A DNA stretch of 64,000 nt from Adenophora triphylla var. japonica (GCA_022495995.1 JAFEMH010000072.1:806001-870000); one strand, 5' to 3'; shown: positions 44,288 to 55,146, counted from the stretch's first letter. Notes: generated by a model not told the origin, from the letters alone. Numbers and translations are program-made.

Positions 44288-45685
44288 CTAGGTGTAAACC
44301 GTTTTATCTACTGTCTTCCGGAGTTTATCCGACCCACGACCTTTATTCTTGCCCTGGTTGTTGATGCGGGCAGGCTCTGGGGTAGTCTCTTGGACTTGGC
44401 TTATTCCCTCTTTGGCTGAAGCTCGGGGAGCGGGCCCACTGGGCTCTTCGGCGGATGCAATGGCCGAGACCCTTTCATACATCTCCTCCACGGTTTTGGG
44501 CCCAAAATTCATTTTGAGGAAGGAGGAGCTGAGGCCGCCCTCAAAACAGAGTCTGATGTCTCCTTCCTCTAGGTCCACAATCTCCTCGCTCACCTTTCTG
44601 AATCGAGATATGTAATCCTTTGTAGGCTCGCCTGAGGCCTGCTTGACGCGGACAAGATCTGTCTTTGGTCTAGCGGGCACCCCTGCCCCAGCAAAGGCAT
44701 TAAGGAAGATGCTTCTAAACTGACTGAATGATTGGATGGTCTGGGGCTTGAGGGCTAACATCCAAGATAAGGCCTTGCCCGTGAAAGTGGCAGCCAATGC
44801 CTTGCACATCACGGACTCATCCGAGGAGAATAAAGCCATTTGTCCCTCGAATCGTCCCATATGGCTCTTGGCATTCTTGAAGCCATCATAGGTGTCCATC
44901 TGGGAGGGCTTGCCCTTCTGAATAGGTGCCCGGGCGATCTTATCATTGAAAGCATCCATGGTGCGGCCACACCTCTGGGCGGCCTTTTGGTGGGTTTCCC
45001 ACATCTCGTTCATAAACTTGATAAATTTCGGGCTCTGGTTATCAACCTTTTGTTTCTTAGCCCGTGGAGTCACGGCCTTGTCCTTGGCCAGAGCCAAGGG
45101 TCGGGCTTTGGACCTCGCACGCAGATTTGATTGGGCCTCTTCTCCAACCTCCTCGCTATCCTCTACATGCACCACACTGCGTATGGCCGGCTGTCCGCGA
45201 TCAAGGGATGGTTCAACCCGGTTTGCCCCCCTAGCTTGACTAGCAAGCGATTTAGGGGGAGCTCGTTGGGAGAACCTTTGTGACCCTTGGGGGAACTGAA
45301 GCCCTTCGTTGGCCTCTATTTCAAACATCTCCATTTGAGCATTAGCTACAGCCATGGCCTCAGCGATCAGCTTGGATTTGGAGGCCAGAATTTCTTGCCT
45401 CCTCAAGATTTGCTCCGGGGAGAGTGGGGTGGTTAAGGTGGTGTTTTTTATAGGAGCTTGGGGAGTTTTTGGGCTTTTATTTAGCAGGGCTTGGGCTTTT
45501 TCAGCTCGTGCCTCCTCGGTTAGCCGGTGTATAACTCGTTGAGCTGGGGATTTTTGGGGCTGAGAGTGGGCCCCCATTATGTTGAAAACAGAGTTGGTTT
45601 GCTTACCTTTATTAATAGTGGAGGGTGAGGCCTGGTTATCCTCCTCTAGGGTCAAATGACCGGCGTTTTCCAAAATTCTAGACAT
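44288..45685 (-). CDS. Gypsy Gag (465 codons, ends at a TAG)
   Basis: A long frame starting MSRILENAGHL about 140 bp after the 5' LTR. The N-terminal 250 residues are low-complexity and basic. A Retrotrans_gag domain occupies about residues 260-420: SHMGRFEGQM, GKALSWMLALKP, FRSIFLNAFAG and DYISRFRKVSEEI. The TAG at 44288-44290 is followed in the same frame by the next gag segment, so it probably replaces a sense codon. Forms the element's RNA-packaging particle. A Gln-to-stop change by C-to-T mutation would fit. Confidence 0.88.
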   Translation of the reverse strand: MSRILENAGHLTLEEDNQASPSTINKGKQTNSVFNIMGAHSQPQKSPAQRVIHRLTEEARAEKAQALLNKSPKTPQAPIKNTTLTTPLSPEQILRRQEILASKSKLIAEAMAVANAQMEMFEIEANEGLQFPQGSQRFSQRAPPKSLASQARGANRVEPSLDRGQPAIRSVVHVEDSEEVGEEAQSNLRARSKARPLALAKDKAVTPRAKKQKVDNQSPKFIKFMNEMWETHQKAAQRCGRTMDAFNDKIARAPIQKGKPSQMDTYDGFKNAKSHMGRFEGQMALFSSDESVMCKALAATFTGKALSWMLALKPQTIQSFSQFRSIFLNAFAGAGVPARPKTDLVRVKQASGEPTKDYISRFRKVSEEIVDLEEGDIRLCFEGGLSSSFLKMNFGPKTVEEMYERVSAIASAEEPSGPAPRASAKEGISQVQETTPEPARINNQGKNKGRGSDKLRKTVDKTVYT

Positions 45686-45825
45686 ATTCTGTAAAGAAAG
45701 TGATGGGAAAAAGAAGAGCCTTTCGGCACTTAATTTGTTTAGGACACAAGAGGTATCTTGAAAACAAAGATTTTTTAACGAGAAAACAAATGAAAGCTGT
45801 TTTTGATTCCCGGCAATGAAACCAC

Positions 45826-46919
45826 TGATGACGCCAAGCTTTTCAGGGTCAAGAGCGGTTCAAGGATATCTGGCTTGATATATTTGATGGTTTGTTGTAC
45901 CTAGAACACAACACAAACAAGCACCGTTAAGGTCAAAGTTGGATGTTACTCCAACTCAGGCCCTCGGGTGTGAGAGTAAGAATACTGAGTAAAATAAGGC
46001 TTGGAATACCTTGGAGTGTGTGTAAGTGTTTAGGGTTTAGAATAATATGGCTTACTCAATATATTTGGGACTTACCTTGCCCAAGGGGACAAAGGTCTTC
46101 TATTTATAGGCAATGACAAGGTTCTAAAAAGCGCTAGGCGGATGCTAGGCGGCGGAGCCGGGCCTAGCGCCTAGGCGGGGACTAGTCGGGGCCTAGGCGG
46201 GTTTTAGAACTAGGCGTTGGAGAGGGGCCTAGCGCCTAGGCGGGGCCTAGGCGCCCTTAGGCGGGGTTTTTTAGAACACTGGGCAATGGAGAGGTGCTTG
46301 TTGATATAAGCAATGAGGTCAGCCCTAGGGGGCACTTTGGTATTTGACCGCCTCCACGTGTCCGCAGCTAATTGGCCCTGTCAGGGAGGGAACATTGACT
46401 GTCAAGGGGACATGGCTGAAAGGGACATGAGCCGTGTATATGGCTTGGCGCATTAAATGAAATAGTAGGCGCCTGTCTGAGCCGCATTGAATGCATGATG
46501 GGGGAGCCGGCAACTTGCATGTCAGAGCCAGTAAGCTAACTTGCTCAGTAAGGCTTGACATTTACCGGAAGTCTGGTGAGATAACTGGGAGTCAGGTATG
46601 AGCCCGCGGTCAACATCTTGGGCGCGGTCAAAGGTATTTGACGCGGGCACGGATGGAGCGGTCATACCTTCTGCGGGCACGGACCCAGCGGTCATACCAC
46701 CTGCGGGCACGGACCCAGCGATCATAGAACGTGTGGCCACAAACATAGCGGTCAGGATAACTCCGGTCTCTGAGATGGATGATGCGGGGAGGAACGCGGT
46801 CTTGACCTCAAGGGCCTATTTGCCCGCGGTCTTTACCCCAGCGGTCTAGGAAATACCACGTCACCGGTTCCTTAGATCAGACCGAGCGTGGGCCCGGTCC
46901 AACAGGTACGGGCTCATCA
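45826..46919 (-). repeat. 5' LTR of the gypsy element (1094 bp including an insertion)
   Basis: Direct copy of 33653-34573, longer only because of the 165 bp insertion at 46117-46281. It has the four 30 bp GCGGGCACGGA units at 46643-46762 and the minus-strand CTATAAATAG TATA box at about 46099-46108, correctly oriented for gag. Confidence 0.92.
46117..46281. mobile_element. hAT-type MITE (165 bp) inside the 5' LTR
   Basis: Absent from the other LTR. The flanks are GGCAATGA (46109-46116) and GGCAATGG (46282-46289), a 7-of-8 duplication; the other LTR has a single GGCAATGG. The ends CAAGGTTCTAAAAA and, inverted, CAGTGTTCTAAAAAA are typical hAT-like tips. The interior is made of CGCCTAGGCG palindromes and is very GC-rich. 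Confidence 0.88.
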
Positions 46920-46924
46920 AGAAC

Positions 46925-47381
46925 AAATATGATTGTTCATTAGTTTGAAATTTGTATACTATATGATTTTAAAGAGATCAAAGCGTTCAACCCATACATT
47001 AACATTTTCATTGCCTTCAATCTTTCATTGTATAATTTTTGGAACGACGAACAAATGCCTCTTTAAGTGTAATTTAGAGACTGCCTTAGATTGGCATTCA
47101 AATATCCGCTCCAGGAAAAAGTTTTGATTTGAGAACATTACTGACAAAGTCATTAGGGTCGAAAAATATCTATCAATCGGACTTACCAAAATTTAGCATT
47201 CTAAACGTAATATGGTTCTCAACATAAAAATAAAGCAAAGGGCTATCAACTAGGAGAAAAACAAAGGGCTTTTAACGGGAAGACAAAGCAAACTACTATC
47301 AACGGGAGAGAAATTAACATAAAACTCATTAATAAATCACATACCATAAGATGAATACCATAGAGATAAACACAAAATTTA
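46925..47381. other. AT-rich spacer
   Basis: No gene or element recognised between the gypsy target duplication and the inverted-repeat element at 47382. Confidence 0.5.
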
Positions 47382-48043
47382 GGGAAAATGTGTTTTTGAA
47401 CCGGCTGAACCATGGTTGATTCAAATCAGTGACATTTTTATCAATAACTGACACCTTTTTTAAAACGTGTGCGATGACATTTTCGTAAATTTTTAAGGTT
47501 TTCAACTGAAGCTGGTAGTTGTCAACTATGTTGCTTGGATTCTTTCATAAATGTGCTGACACTTTTGAACACATGCCGACACTTACAAAAACATATGTTC
47601 TATCACTCAATAACAAATTTTACAAAACACATACACCTGTACACCTTGTAACTAATGATGGTTAGTCCAACTTAATGTTAGTATTAGTGTTTTTTAATTT
47701 TAGGTACATGTTCTGGTACCCATTCTAACTAATGTTGGCTATATATATCGTTAATGTCAGCATTAGTGTTTTTGAGTGCCAGGTACATGCACTAGCACTC
47801 CTTGCTATTAATGTTGGCACTCCTTGTTACTAATACTGCTTAAACAGTTAAACCAGTTTAATGCCTGCATTATTGTTTTTGAGTATCAGGTAAATATGCT
47901 GGCACTTCTTGTAACCGAAGCTGGCAGGCGTCCGAAGTTACAGTTATTTACAAAAATGTTATCGTATTTTTAAAAGAAGTGTCAGTTATTTACAAAAATG
48001 TCACCGGTCCGATTTAGTCCAGTTCAAAAAACAAGTTTTTCCT
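47382..48043. mobile_element. Inverted-repeat element with internal tandem repeats
   Basis: The left arm (47382 to about 47500) and the right arm (about 47930-48043) are inverted copies. GGGAAAATGTGTTTTTGAACC pairs with GGAAAAACTTGTTTTTTGAAC, and AGTGACATTTTTATCAATAACTG pairs with GTGACATTTTTGTAAATAACTG. The core has three diverged units with TTAGTGTTTTT, CAGGTACATG and TAATGTTGGC at about 47673, 47751 and 47862. Long arms suggest a MULE-like or foldback element; no target duplication is clear. Noncoding. Confidence 0.6.
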
Positions 48044-48285
48044 AACCGTTAGAAAAAACGCGTTTTTCATAAGACGCACTCAGAGATAAATGACACAAGA
48101 TCACTCGTAATTTTCGGGACAAATTGTCGCTAATATAACGTCGATATCGACAGAAAGTATTAAGACTGCGGAGAAAATGAAGCAAAATGTCTTCTTAAAT
48201 ACTCTTTCCGTCCCGGGCGAAGTGTCTCAATATGAGTTCGGCTCGGGAATTAAGGAAAGTGATGTAGGAAAGAGAAAAAGTTTAA

Positions 48286-48778
48286 TGTAAGAACATGGAT
48301 TAATATAACATATAAATACTTAATAATATAATGATCAATATTATAACATATGGTATAAAGTATATAACTCAATATAATATGTAGAATTCCATAATATAAG
48401 TATACCATTAAATGATGGGCATAATGGTAATATCTTATATATCAATAGGTGTAGTCCCTAAATGAAGTGCCCCTTGGATTCCTATATAAAGGCCTATCCA
48501 TCAAGCCTATGAATCACTAGTCATTTTACATTCTCATTCAGTCAAAACTCTTCCTAAGTACTTGAAGATCAAAGAGAGTAAAGGGCACTCATCATTTAGA
48601 AGATCTACTCCTCCATAATTTAAAGTCTATCTTCTTACTTCATCCTCTTTATTCAAAGAACAAGACTAAGAACAAACATGGAATCACAAGGTATTTACAC
48701 GCTTCCGTCTTCTTCTTCTTCTCTTCTTAATCTAGTAATGAGTCGGTTCATATTTAATGGATCGTAATTGTTCCAACA
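48286..48778 (+). repeat. 5' LTR of the young copia element (493 bp)
   Basis: TG...CA ends. CCTATATAAAGGCC at about 48481-48494 is a good TATA box. A (TTC)n tract lies near the 3' end (about 48709-48725). Confidence 0.95.
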
Positions 48779-48780
48779 AT

Positions 48781-48792
48781 TGGTATCAGAGC
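48781..48792 (+). other. Primer binding site, initiator tRNA-Met type
   Basis: TGGTATCAGAGC lies two bases after the 5' LTR, the usual complement to the 3' end of plant initiator tRNA-Met in copia elements. Confidence 0.9.
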
Positions 48793-49186
48793 CTACTCAT
48801 ATACAAGATTGAGTTTGAGTTTCTTGTAAAGCCTTATGCTTTTATTTCTTGAAAAGATTCCATGTTCATCATGTGTTCTTAAATCATTATCATACTCTAA
48901 TTCAGATTCTAGAGTATGGTGTTAAATCTTAATTATCAATAAGACTTTCATTCTTAATGTAAGATTATCCTATTTTGGACATAGCCACCATCTTTTGATG
49001 CGATGTAAGTTTGTTCAAATGTATAGCCACACATTTTAAAATGTGATGTGAGTATAAGGATCTACTTGCTTTGGTTGAATAATCATTCACCATTAAGTTA
49101 AGAATTGATAGTCTAAAGGGTATTGGTTCAAATTTGTTCATAAAAGGGTGTTAAAATGATGTCTTTTCACCAATGCGAATAGCCGG

Positions 49187-49440
49187 TGGGCACGAGTCGT
49201 GCTATTGGGCACGAGTCGTGCTCTTTGATTTCTGTCGTTTAAAATGATGACTTTTCATGATTCTGGGCATTGGGCACGAGTCATGCCTTTTGGCACGAGT
49301 CGTGCCCTTTAGGCACGAGTCGTGCCCTTTTGGTCATTCGTGCTCACGACTCGTTTCAAAGCTCCCAAGTCGATCTGATTAAAACCAAGCACTTCATTTC
49401 CACTCGTGCCCCATTCGTGCTCGTGGGCACGAGTCGTGCT
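49187..49440 (+). repeat. Array of GGCACGAGTCGTGCC near-palindromes in the leader
   Basis: Six full copies of GGCACGAGTCGTGC(C/T), one of them with one change (GTCATGCC), plus partial and inverted pieces (CGTGCTCACGACTCG, CACTCGTGCC, CGTGCTCGTGGGCACG). Each unit is a perfect inverted repeat but for the central base. They lie in the untranslated leader about 400-650 bp after the primer site. Confidence 0.9.
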
Positions 49441-49799
49441 CTGGCTAGGGAAGAGAGATTTTTTTTTGAGTTTTGACCAGAATTTTGTGAAAATTTGTTA
49501 GTAAGTTATAGTATCTGGACACCAGTCGCGCTTCGGTGGTTCTTAGAGTTATTAAACTTTGAGAATGGACGGGTAGAACAAAAGGATACTATATTTTAAT
49601 AACACATTTCACTTGTTGGTTTACCATTTAAATTTTCAGAAATTACTTTAAAATCTTAAGTGCCCTAAAGTATGATTAATTATATGCTTAAACAAATTTA
49701 TTCATTGTTTAAATAATATTGTTGCCAAAGCAATTTACGTTATTTAAATACAAATTTGTTAAAGTGATGAATGTAAATATTGATATGTGATAACATGCT

Positions 49800-50010
49800 T
49801 GTTTCCCAAAGGAAACCTTGTTATTGACTAAGTGTTTACATTCATGGGGTAATAATTGAACTAAACTTTTGATCATTTTAAATGCTCTGAACCATCCCAA
49901 AGGAAGGCGGGTGTTTAAAGTGAATTGTTTACATTCTTTATTACCGGGGAACAAATACCTTAAATTTTAGGACATTTTTTATACTTGATCCGGCCCAAAG
50001 GAAGGCAAGT
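49800..50010 (+). repeat. Diverged leader repeats with CCCAAAGGAAGGC
   Basis: CCCAAAGGAA(A/G) recurs at about 49807, 49896 and 49994, each time followed within about 50 bp by a GTTTA/TTTAAA-type segment, with a spacing of about 90-100 bp. Noncoding leader of the copia element. Confidence 0.6.
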
Positions 50011-50189
50011 ATTTAAAGGGTATTGTTTGAGCTATTTGTTTACCCTACGATAAATCAAATTATGAGTCAATTCGCAATCCAAAGATTAGTCTTGATGTCA
50101 TGTTGATTATCTTTTATTATGATGGAATTCATTTTGATATAATTAATCATTGTGTAGTTTCTTATATATGTTTTGTTTCATTCTTTTGT

Positions 50190-51010
50190 TCTCTTCATTC
50201 GCATTTGATCGTTGCTTCATCTATTACTACCGCCTTAAACTCAATACCTTTGCTAACTGGGACAAACTTTAAAACTTGGAAAAACAAGATTATTATGGTC
50301 TTAGGCTGTTTGGACCTTGACCTCGCATTAAGAGAACAAGCTCCTGCCCCTCTAAGCGATAAAAGCACTGCGGAAGACCGCTTGAGTTCGTAGAGGTGGA
50401 AGCGTTCTAATCGCGTCGGCTAAGCATTATAAAGAATGCGAGTCCGGAGACATTTTTGAACAATGTCTCCGAGGATAATGGAGCTAAAGGCTTTTTGGAT
50501 GCTCACTAGAGGAACGCTTTGCAAAAAGCGATAAATCGGAAACAAGTGCTACCTTAAGGAAGCTTGTTTCCATGAGGTATAAGGGCACTTGGGAAGCATA
50601 AGGGAATATATAATGGAAATGTTTCATCTATCTTCTAAATTAAAGGCACTCAAGTTAGACCTTTCGGAAGACTTGCTTGTGCATTTGGCTTTAATTTCTC
50701 TTCCTCATCAATTCGGTCATTTTGAAACGACCTATAATCGTCGAAAGGACAAGTGGAATATCAATGAATTGATTTCACATGTGACAGAGGAAGAGGATAG
50801 ATTGAAACAATCTAAACCCGAAAGTGCTCATTATGCATCTACCTCTTCTCGTGGGATAAAGAGAAAAGGTAAGGAGATTGCGGTTACATCAAAGAAGCCT
50901 AAGGGATCATCAAATGATCAAAAGGTGAAAAGTGCTTCTTTTGTAAGGACCCCACTCACATGAAGCCCGACTGCCCTAAGTATCGCCAATGGCGAATTAA
51001 GAAAGGTATG
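50190..51010 (+). pseudogene. Broken gag of the young copia element
   Basis: Gag-like segments occur in order but in different frames: LNSIPLLTGTNFKTWKNKI (about 50230, a copia gag N-terminal motif), a middle part around 50400-50590 that needs several frame changes and contains stops, IREYIMEMFHLSSKLKALKL (50600), and a zinc knuckle C-x2-C-x4-H-x4-C at 50933-50974 in yet another frame. No ATG stands at the expected beginning. I count at least four lesions, so no complete Gag can be made. Confidence 0.8.
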
Positions 51011-51049
51011 TCATTTAGCTTTGTTTGTACTGAAGCTAATTTAGTTTCA

Positions 51050-54000
51050 ATTCCTTCGTATACATGGTGGTTAGACTCCGGTGCAACTACTCACATAAGT
51101 TCATGTATGCAGGGGTTGCACAGACTACCGAACGCCCAATGAAGGTGAAAGATTCATCTACATGGGAGCTGGAAAGCCGGTAGAGGTGGAGGGCATAGGG
51201 ACTTTTAGATTATCTCTTAGTACCGGATATTATTTAGTTTTGAATAATGTATTTATTATTCCATCCTTTAGACGGAATTTGATTTCCGTCACTACATTAG
51301 ATCGGGAAGGTTATTCCTGTATCTTCGGTAATAATAAATGCAATTTATATTTTGATTCAAAGCTTTTTGGTACTAGTTCTTTATCTTACATTGATAATCT
51401 ATATTTACTTGACACAGTCAATTCATTAAATGAGTCCCACAATAATGAAACTAACTCTCGAGGCACAAAACGAAAGTTTTCAAGTAAAAACTCTTATACC
51501 TTGTGGCATAGGCGTTTGGGTCATATCTCCAAAAGGAGAATTGACAAGCTTGTGTCCGAGGGAATATTACATAAGCTTGATACTCCAGAAAATAACTTTT
51601 GTATTGAATGCCTTAAAGGAAAATTCACGAATAGTACAAACAAAAATGAATCCTTGAGAGCTACAAAAGTCTTAGAACTAATTCATACGGACATATGTGG
51701 ACCGTTCCCTACCCCTTCATGGAACGGACAAACATATTTTATTACGTTCATAGATGACTTCTCTCGTTATGGATACATTTATTTACTTCATGAAAAGTCT
51801 CAATCATTTGACGTTTTCAAGTCTTTTAAAGCCGAAGTTGAAAATCAACTTGAAAAGACTATTAAGAACGTTAGATCCGATCGTGGTGGTGAATACTACG
51901 GTAGAAATGACGGTTCGGGAGAACTACGTCCGGGTCCTTTTGCTCGCTATTTGGAAAAGTGTGGGATTGTCCGTCACTACACCATGCCGGGGACACCTAG
52001 CATGAATGGTGTAGCCGAGAGACGTAATAGAATCCTTAAGGATATGGTAAGAAGTATGGTTTCTTGTACTTCTTTACCTCACTCATTATGGGGTGATGCT
52101 TTGAAAACCGCAACCTACCTACTTAATAGAGCTCCTTCAAAAGCTACTAACAAAACCCCTTATGAATTATGGACCGGAAAGAAACCGTCCCTAAATCATC
52201 TTCATGTTTGGGGTTGTCCAGCCGAAGCTAGGCCTTATAAACCTAACGAAGGAAAGTTGGACGCTAAGACAGTTAGTAGTTATTTTGTAGGGTATTCTCA
52301 AAGATCTAGGGGATATAAATTCTATGACCCTAAAACTAGAACCTTTTTCGAGACGGAAAATGCTAGGTTCTTTGAGGATGTTGAATTTAGAGGGGAAAAT
52401 TTGAATAGTAATTTTGAATTTGAAGAAATGGAAGAGGAATTCGTTTCTATACCTCTTCCTATAGTTCCTATCGAAAATCAAGCAGTTATGCCTGAAATTC
52501 GACAAGAACATAATATTCAAAATGACGTTAATTCTCCTATTAATGAACAACATGAAAATGTTGATGAGGAAATTCAACACCCTCAAAATCAAGAAGAACC
52601 GATGCCATTAAGAAGATCTAATAGAGCAAGAAGGAGTGCTATACCGGATTATTATGATATATATCTTGCCGAGAATGAGGAACCGTTAGGTTTAGTGGGA
52701 GATGAGCAAATCACCTTCCATGAAGCCATTAGTGGTCCAAATTCTCATAAGTGGATTGATGCCATAAATGAAGAGTTAAAATCCATGAATGACAATAACG
52801 TTTGGGATCTTGTCCCATTACCTAAGAATGTGAAACCCATCGGATGTAAATGGATCTTTAAGACCAAAAGGGATTCACAAGGTAATGTGGAAAGACATAA
52901 GGCTCGTCTTGTCGCTAAAGGGTTTACTCAAAAGGAAGGCATTGATTACAAAGAAACATTTTCACCGGTATCCTCTAAAAATGCTTTTAGGATCATTATG
53001 GCTTTAGTGGCACATTTTGACCTTGAGCTTCATCAAATGAATGTAAAGACAACTTTTCTCAATGGTGACATTGAGGAAACTATCTATATGAAGAAACCAG
53101 AAATGGTGACTGATTCGGATCAAACTAGTCAACTAGTTTGTAAACTTAAGAAATCCATTTATGGGCTCAAGCAAGCATCTCGACAATGGTACTTAAAATT
53201 TAACCAAGTTATTCTTTCATTTGGCTTTGAAATGAATCTTGGTGAAGATTATGTGTACCATAAGTTCAGTGGGAGTAGATTTATATTTTTGGTCTTATAT
53301 GTGGATGATATTTTACTTGCTAGTAATGATAAGGACCTTCTTAAGGAAACCAAGAAATTTCTCTCAAACAAATTTGAGATGAAAGATCTTGGAGAAGCTT
53401 CTTTTGTGTTAGGAATCCAAATACATCGTGATCGCTCACGAGGTATGTTAGGATTATTACAAAAGAACTATATAGAGAAGGTATTACAAAGGTTTAGCAT
53501 GGAAAATTGTAAACCACATGACACCCCGGTCTCTAAGGGAGATAAGTTCAGTCTAAATCAATGTCCTAAAAATAATCTTGAATCCAAGTATATGGAAAAT
53601 ATCCCTTACGCATCGGCAGTAGGAAGCCTAATGTATGCTCAAGTACGTACTCGCCCGCATCTTGCTTTTATTGTTGGCATGCTTGGGCGATATCAAAGCA
53701 ATCCGGGAAGAGAACATTGGGTCGCAGCCAAAAGAGTGATGAGATACTTACAAAACACGAAGAACTACATGCTTACATATACAAAGTCGGATCATCTTGA
53801 GATCATTGGTTTTTCCGATTCGACTTTCTTTGGATGCCAAGATAGTCGCAAATCGACATCGGGTTATGTCTTCACTTTGGCCAGTGGAGCGATATCTTGG
53901 AGAAGTGCCAAGCAAACATTAGTTACTACTTCCACCATGGAAGCCGAATTTGTTGCTTGCTATGAGGCATCCAATCAAGCTATATGGCTGCGAAAATTCA

Positions 54001-54284
54001 TAGAAGGGCTGCGAATTGTCAAAGGTGTTGAAAGACCGCTTAAGTTATATTGTGACAATCGAGCCGCGGTATTGTACTCCAACAACAACAAGAGTTCATC
54101 TAAATCTAAGCATATAGATATTAAGTTTCTTGTTGTAAGAGAAAGAGTACAAAATGAACAAATAGAAATAGAACTTATTGGTACAAACTCCATGTTAGCG
54201 GATCCATTTACTAAGGCGTTATCTCCTTTAGTATTTCACGAGCATGTTGCTCATATGGGTGTAATGACTTTTGATAATGCCTAA
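51050..54284 (+). CDS. Copia pol: protease, integrase, RT, RNase H (1040-codon open frame; RT motif A altered)
   Basis: The protease DSGATTHIS lies at about 51075 in another frame. A frame change near 51110 precedes the long frame 51162-54284. That frame contains: the protease remainder; GAG-pre-integrase ([14 protein letters not shown]); the integrase core with [16 protein letters not shown] and NGVAERRNR (D, D, E present); RT with [11 protein letters not shown], motif [22 protein letters not shown] and YVDDILL; and RNase H ([17 protein letters not shown], ending DPFTKAL). Motif A has Asn where the other two copia elements in this window have Asp; that Asp binds catalytic metal, so the enzyme should be inactive. 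The ATG at 51162 is internal to the natural polyprotein. Confidence 0.9.
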
Positions 54285-54640
54285 ATCAGTGGGAGTTTTA
54301 AATATTTCTATTTCCTTGTGTTGTTTTCATTTAAATTGATCTCATTTGGTTAAAGTAGGACTAGTTGGAGAATATATATATGCATTCTTCATATATATTC
54401 ATTAATTTTCCATGCTACATATCTATACTTTATCTATGTCATTTAGTTGGATATATATATGTGATTAATGTGGGTTTAGTTGCGAATCAATTACAACGAA
54501 TGCCCCTTTAGTCCTTATACTTATATGACTAATGGACGGGATTGTTTTTCGAATGACAACAAAGTGCACATAAGGGTTGTCATTTGTGTTATAAATATGA
54601 TTGAAGAAATTTATTAAGTGAAGGTATATGTTATAATAAT

Positions 54641-54653
54641 CCAAGTGGGAGAT
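54641..54653 (+). other. Polypurine tract of the young copia element
   Basis: AAGTGGGAGAT directly precedes the TG of the 3' LTR. Confidence 0.85.
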
Positions 54654-55146
54654 TGTAAGAACATGGATTAATATAACATATAAATACTTAATAATATAAT
54701 GATCAATATTATAACATATGGTATAAAGTATAGAACTCAATATAATATGTAGAATTCCATAATATAAGTATACCATTAAATGATGGGCATAATGGTAATA
54801 TCTTATATATCAATAGGTGTAGTCCCCAAATGAAGTGCCCCTTGGATTCCTATATAAAGGCCTATCCATCAAGCCTATGAATCACTAGTCATTTTACATT
54901 CTCATTCAGTCAAAACTCTTCCTAAGTACTTGAAGATCAAAGAGAGTAAAGGGCACTCATCATTTAGAAGATCTACTCCTCCATAATTTAAAGTCTATCT
55001 TCTTACTTCATCCTCTTTATTCAAAGAACAAGACTAAGAACAAACATGGAATCACAAGGTATTTACACGCTTCCGTCTTCTTCTTCTTCTCTTCTTAATC
55101 TAGTAATGAGTCGGTTCATATTTAATGGATCGTAATTGTTCCAACA
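54654..55146 (+). repeat. 3' LTR of the young copia element (493 bp)
   Basis: Near-identical to 48286-48778; followed by the TTTAA duplication. Confidence 0.95.

Larger units (their letters stand above)
33653..46919 (-). mobile_element. Tat-like Ty3/gypsy LTR retrotransposon with antisense accessory gene (13.3 kb)
   Basis: The direct LTRs are 33653-34573 and 45826-46919. The 5 bp duplication AGAAC (33648-33652 and 46920-46924) is perfect. On the minus strand the order is gag, protease, RT, RNase H, a second RNase H, integrase, then a long 3' region. RT before integrase defines Ty3/gypsy; two RNase H-like domains and an extra gene between integrase and 3' LTR point to the Tat group (Retand/Ogre-like). 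The purine-rich GGAGCTAGGGGCCA precedes the 3' LTR. The coding part has at least four breaks, so this copy is not autonomous. LTRs differ by several percent at one end, mostly C/T changes. Confidence 0.92.
48286..55146 (+). mobile_element. Young Ty1/copia LTR retrotransposon (6861 bp)
   Basis: The LTRs 48286-48778 and 54654-55146 are both 493 bp and begin TGTAAGAACATGG and end GTTCCAACA. By eye they differ at about two positions (tata/taga near the start, cccta/cccca near the middle). The duplication TTTAA is at 48281-48285 and 55147-55151. Primer site, long leader, gag, protease-integrase-RT-RNase H and purine tract follow in order. gag is broken and the RT has a changed motif A, so the copy looks defective despite its youth. 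Confidence 0.94.

Noticed and set aside
54465..54776. 103-codon minus-strand frame over the copia 3' LTR
   Set aside because: AT-rich Ile/Tyr/His-biased translation of LTR sequence without any coding signature.
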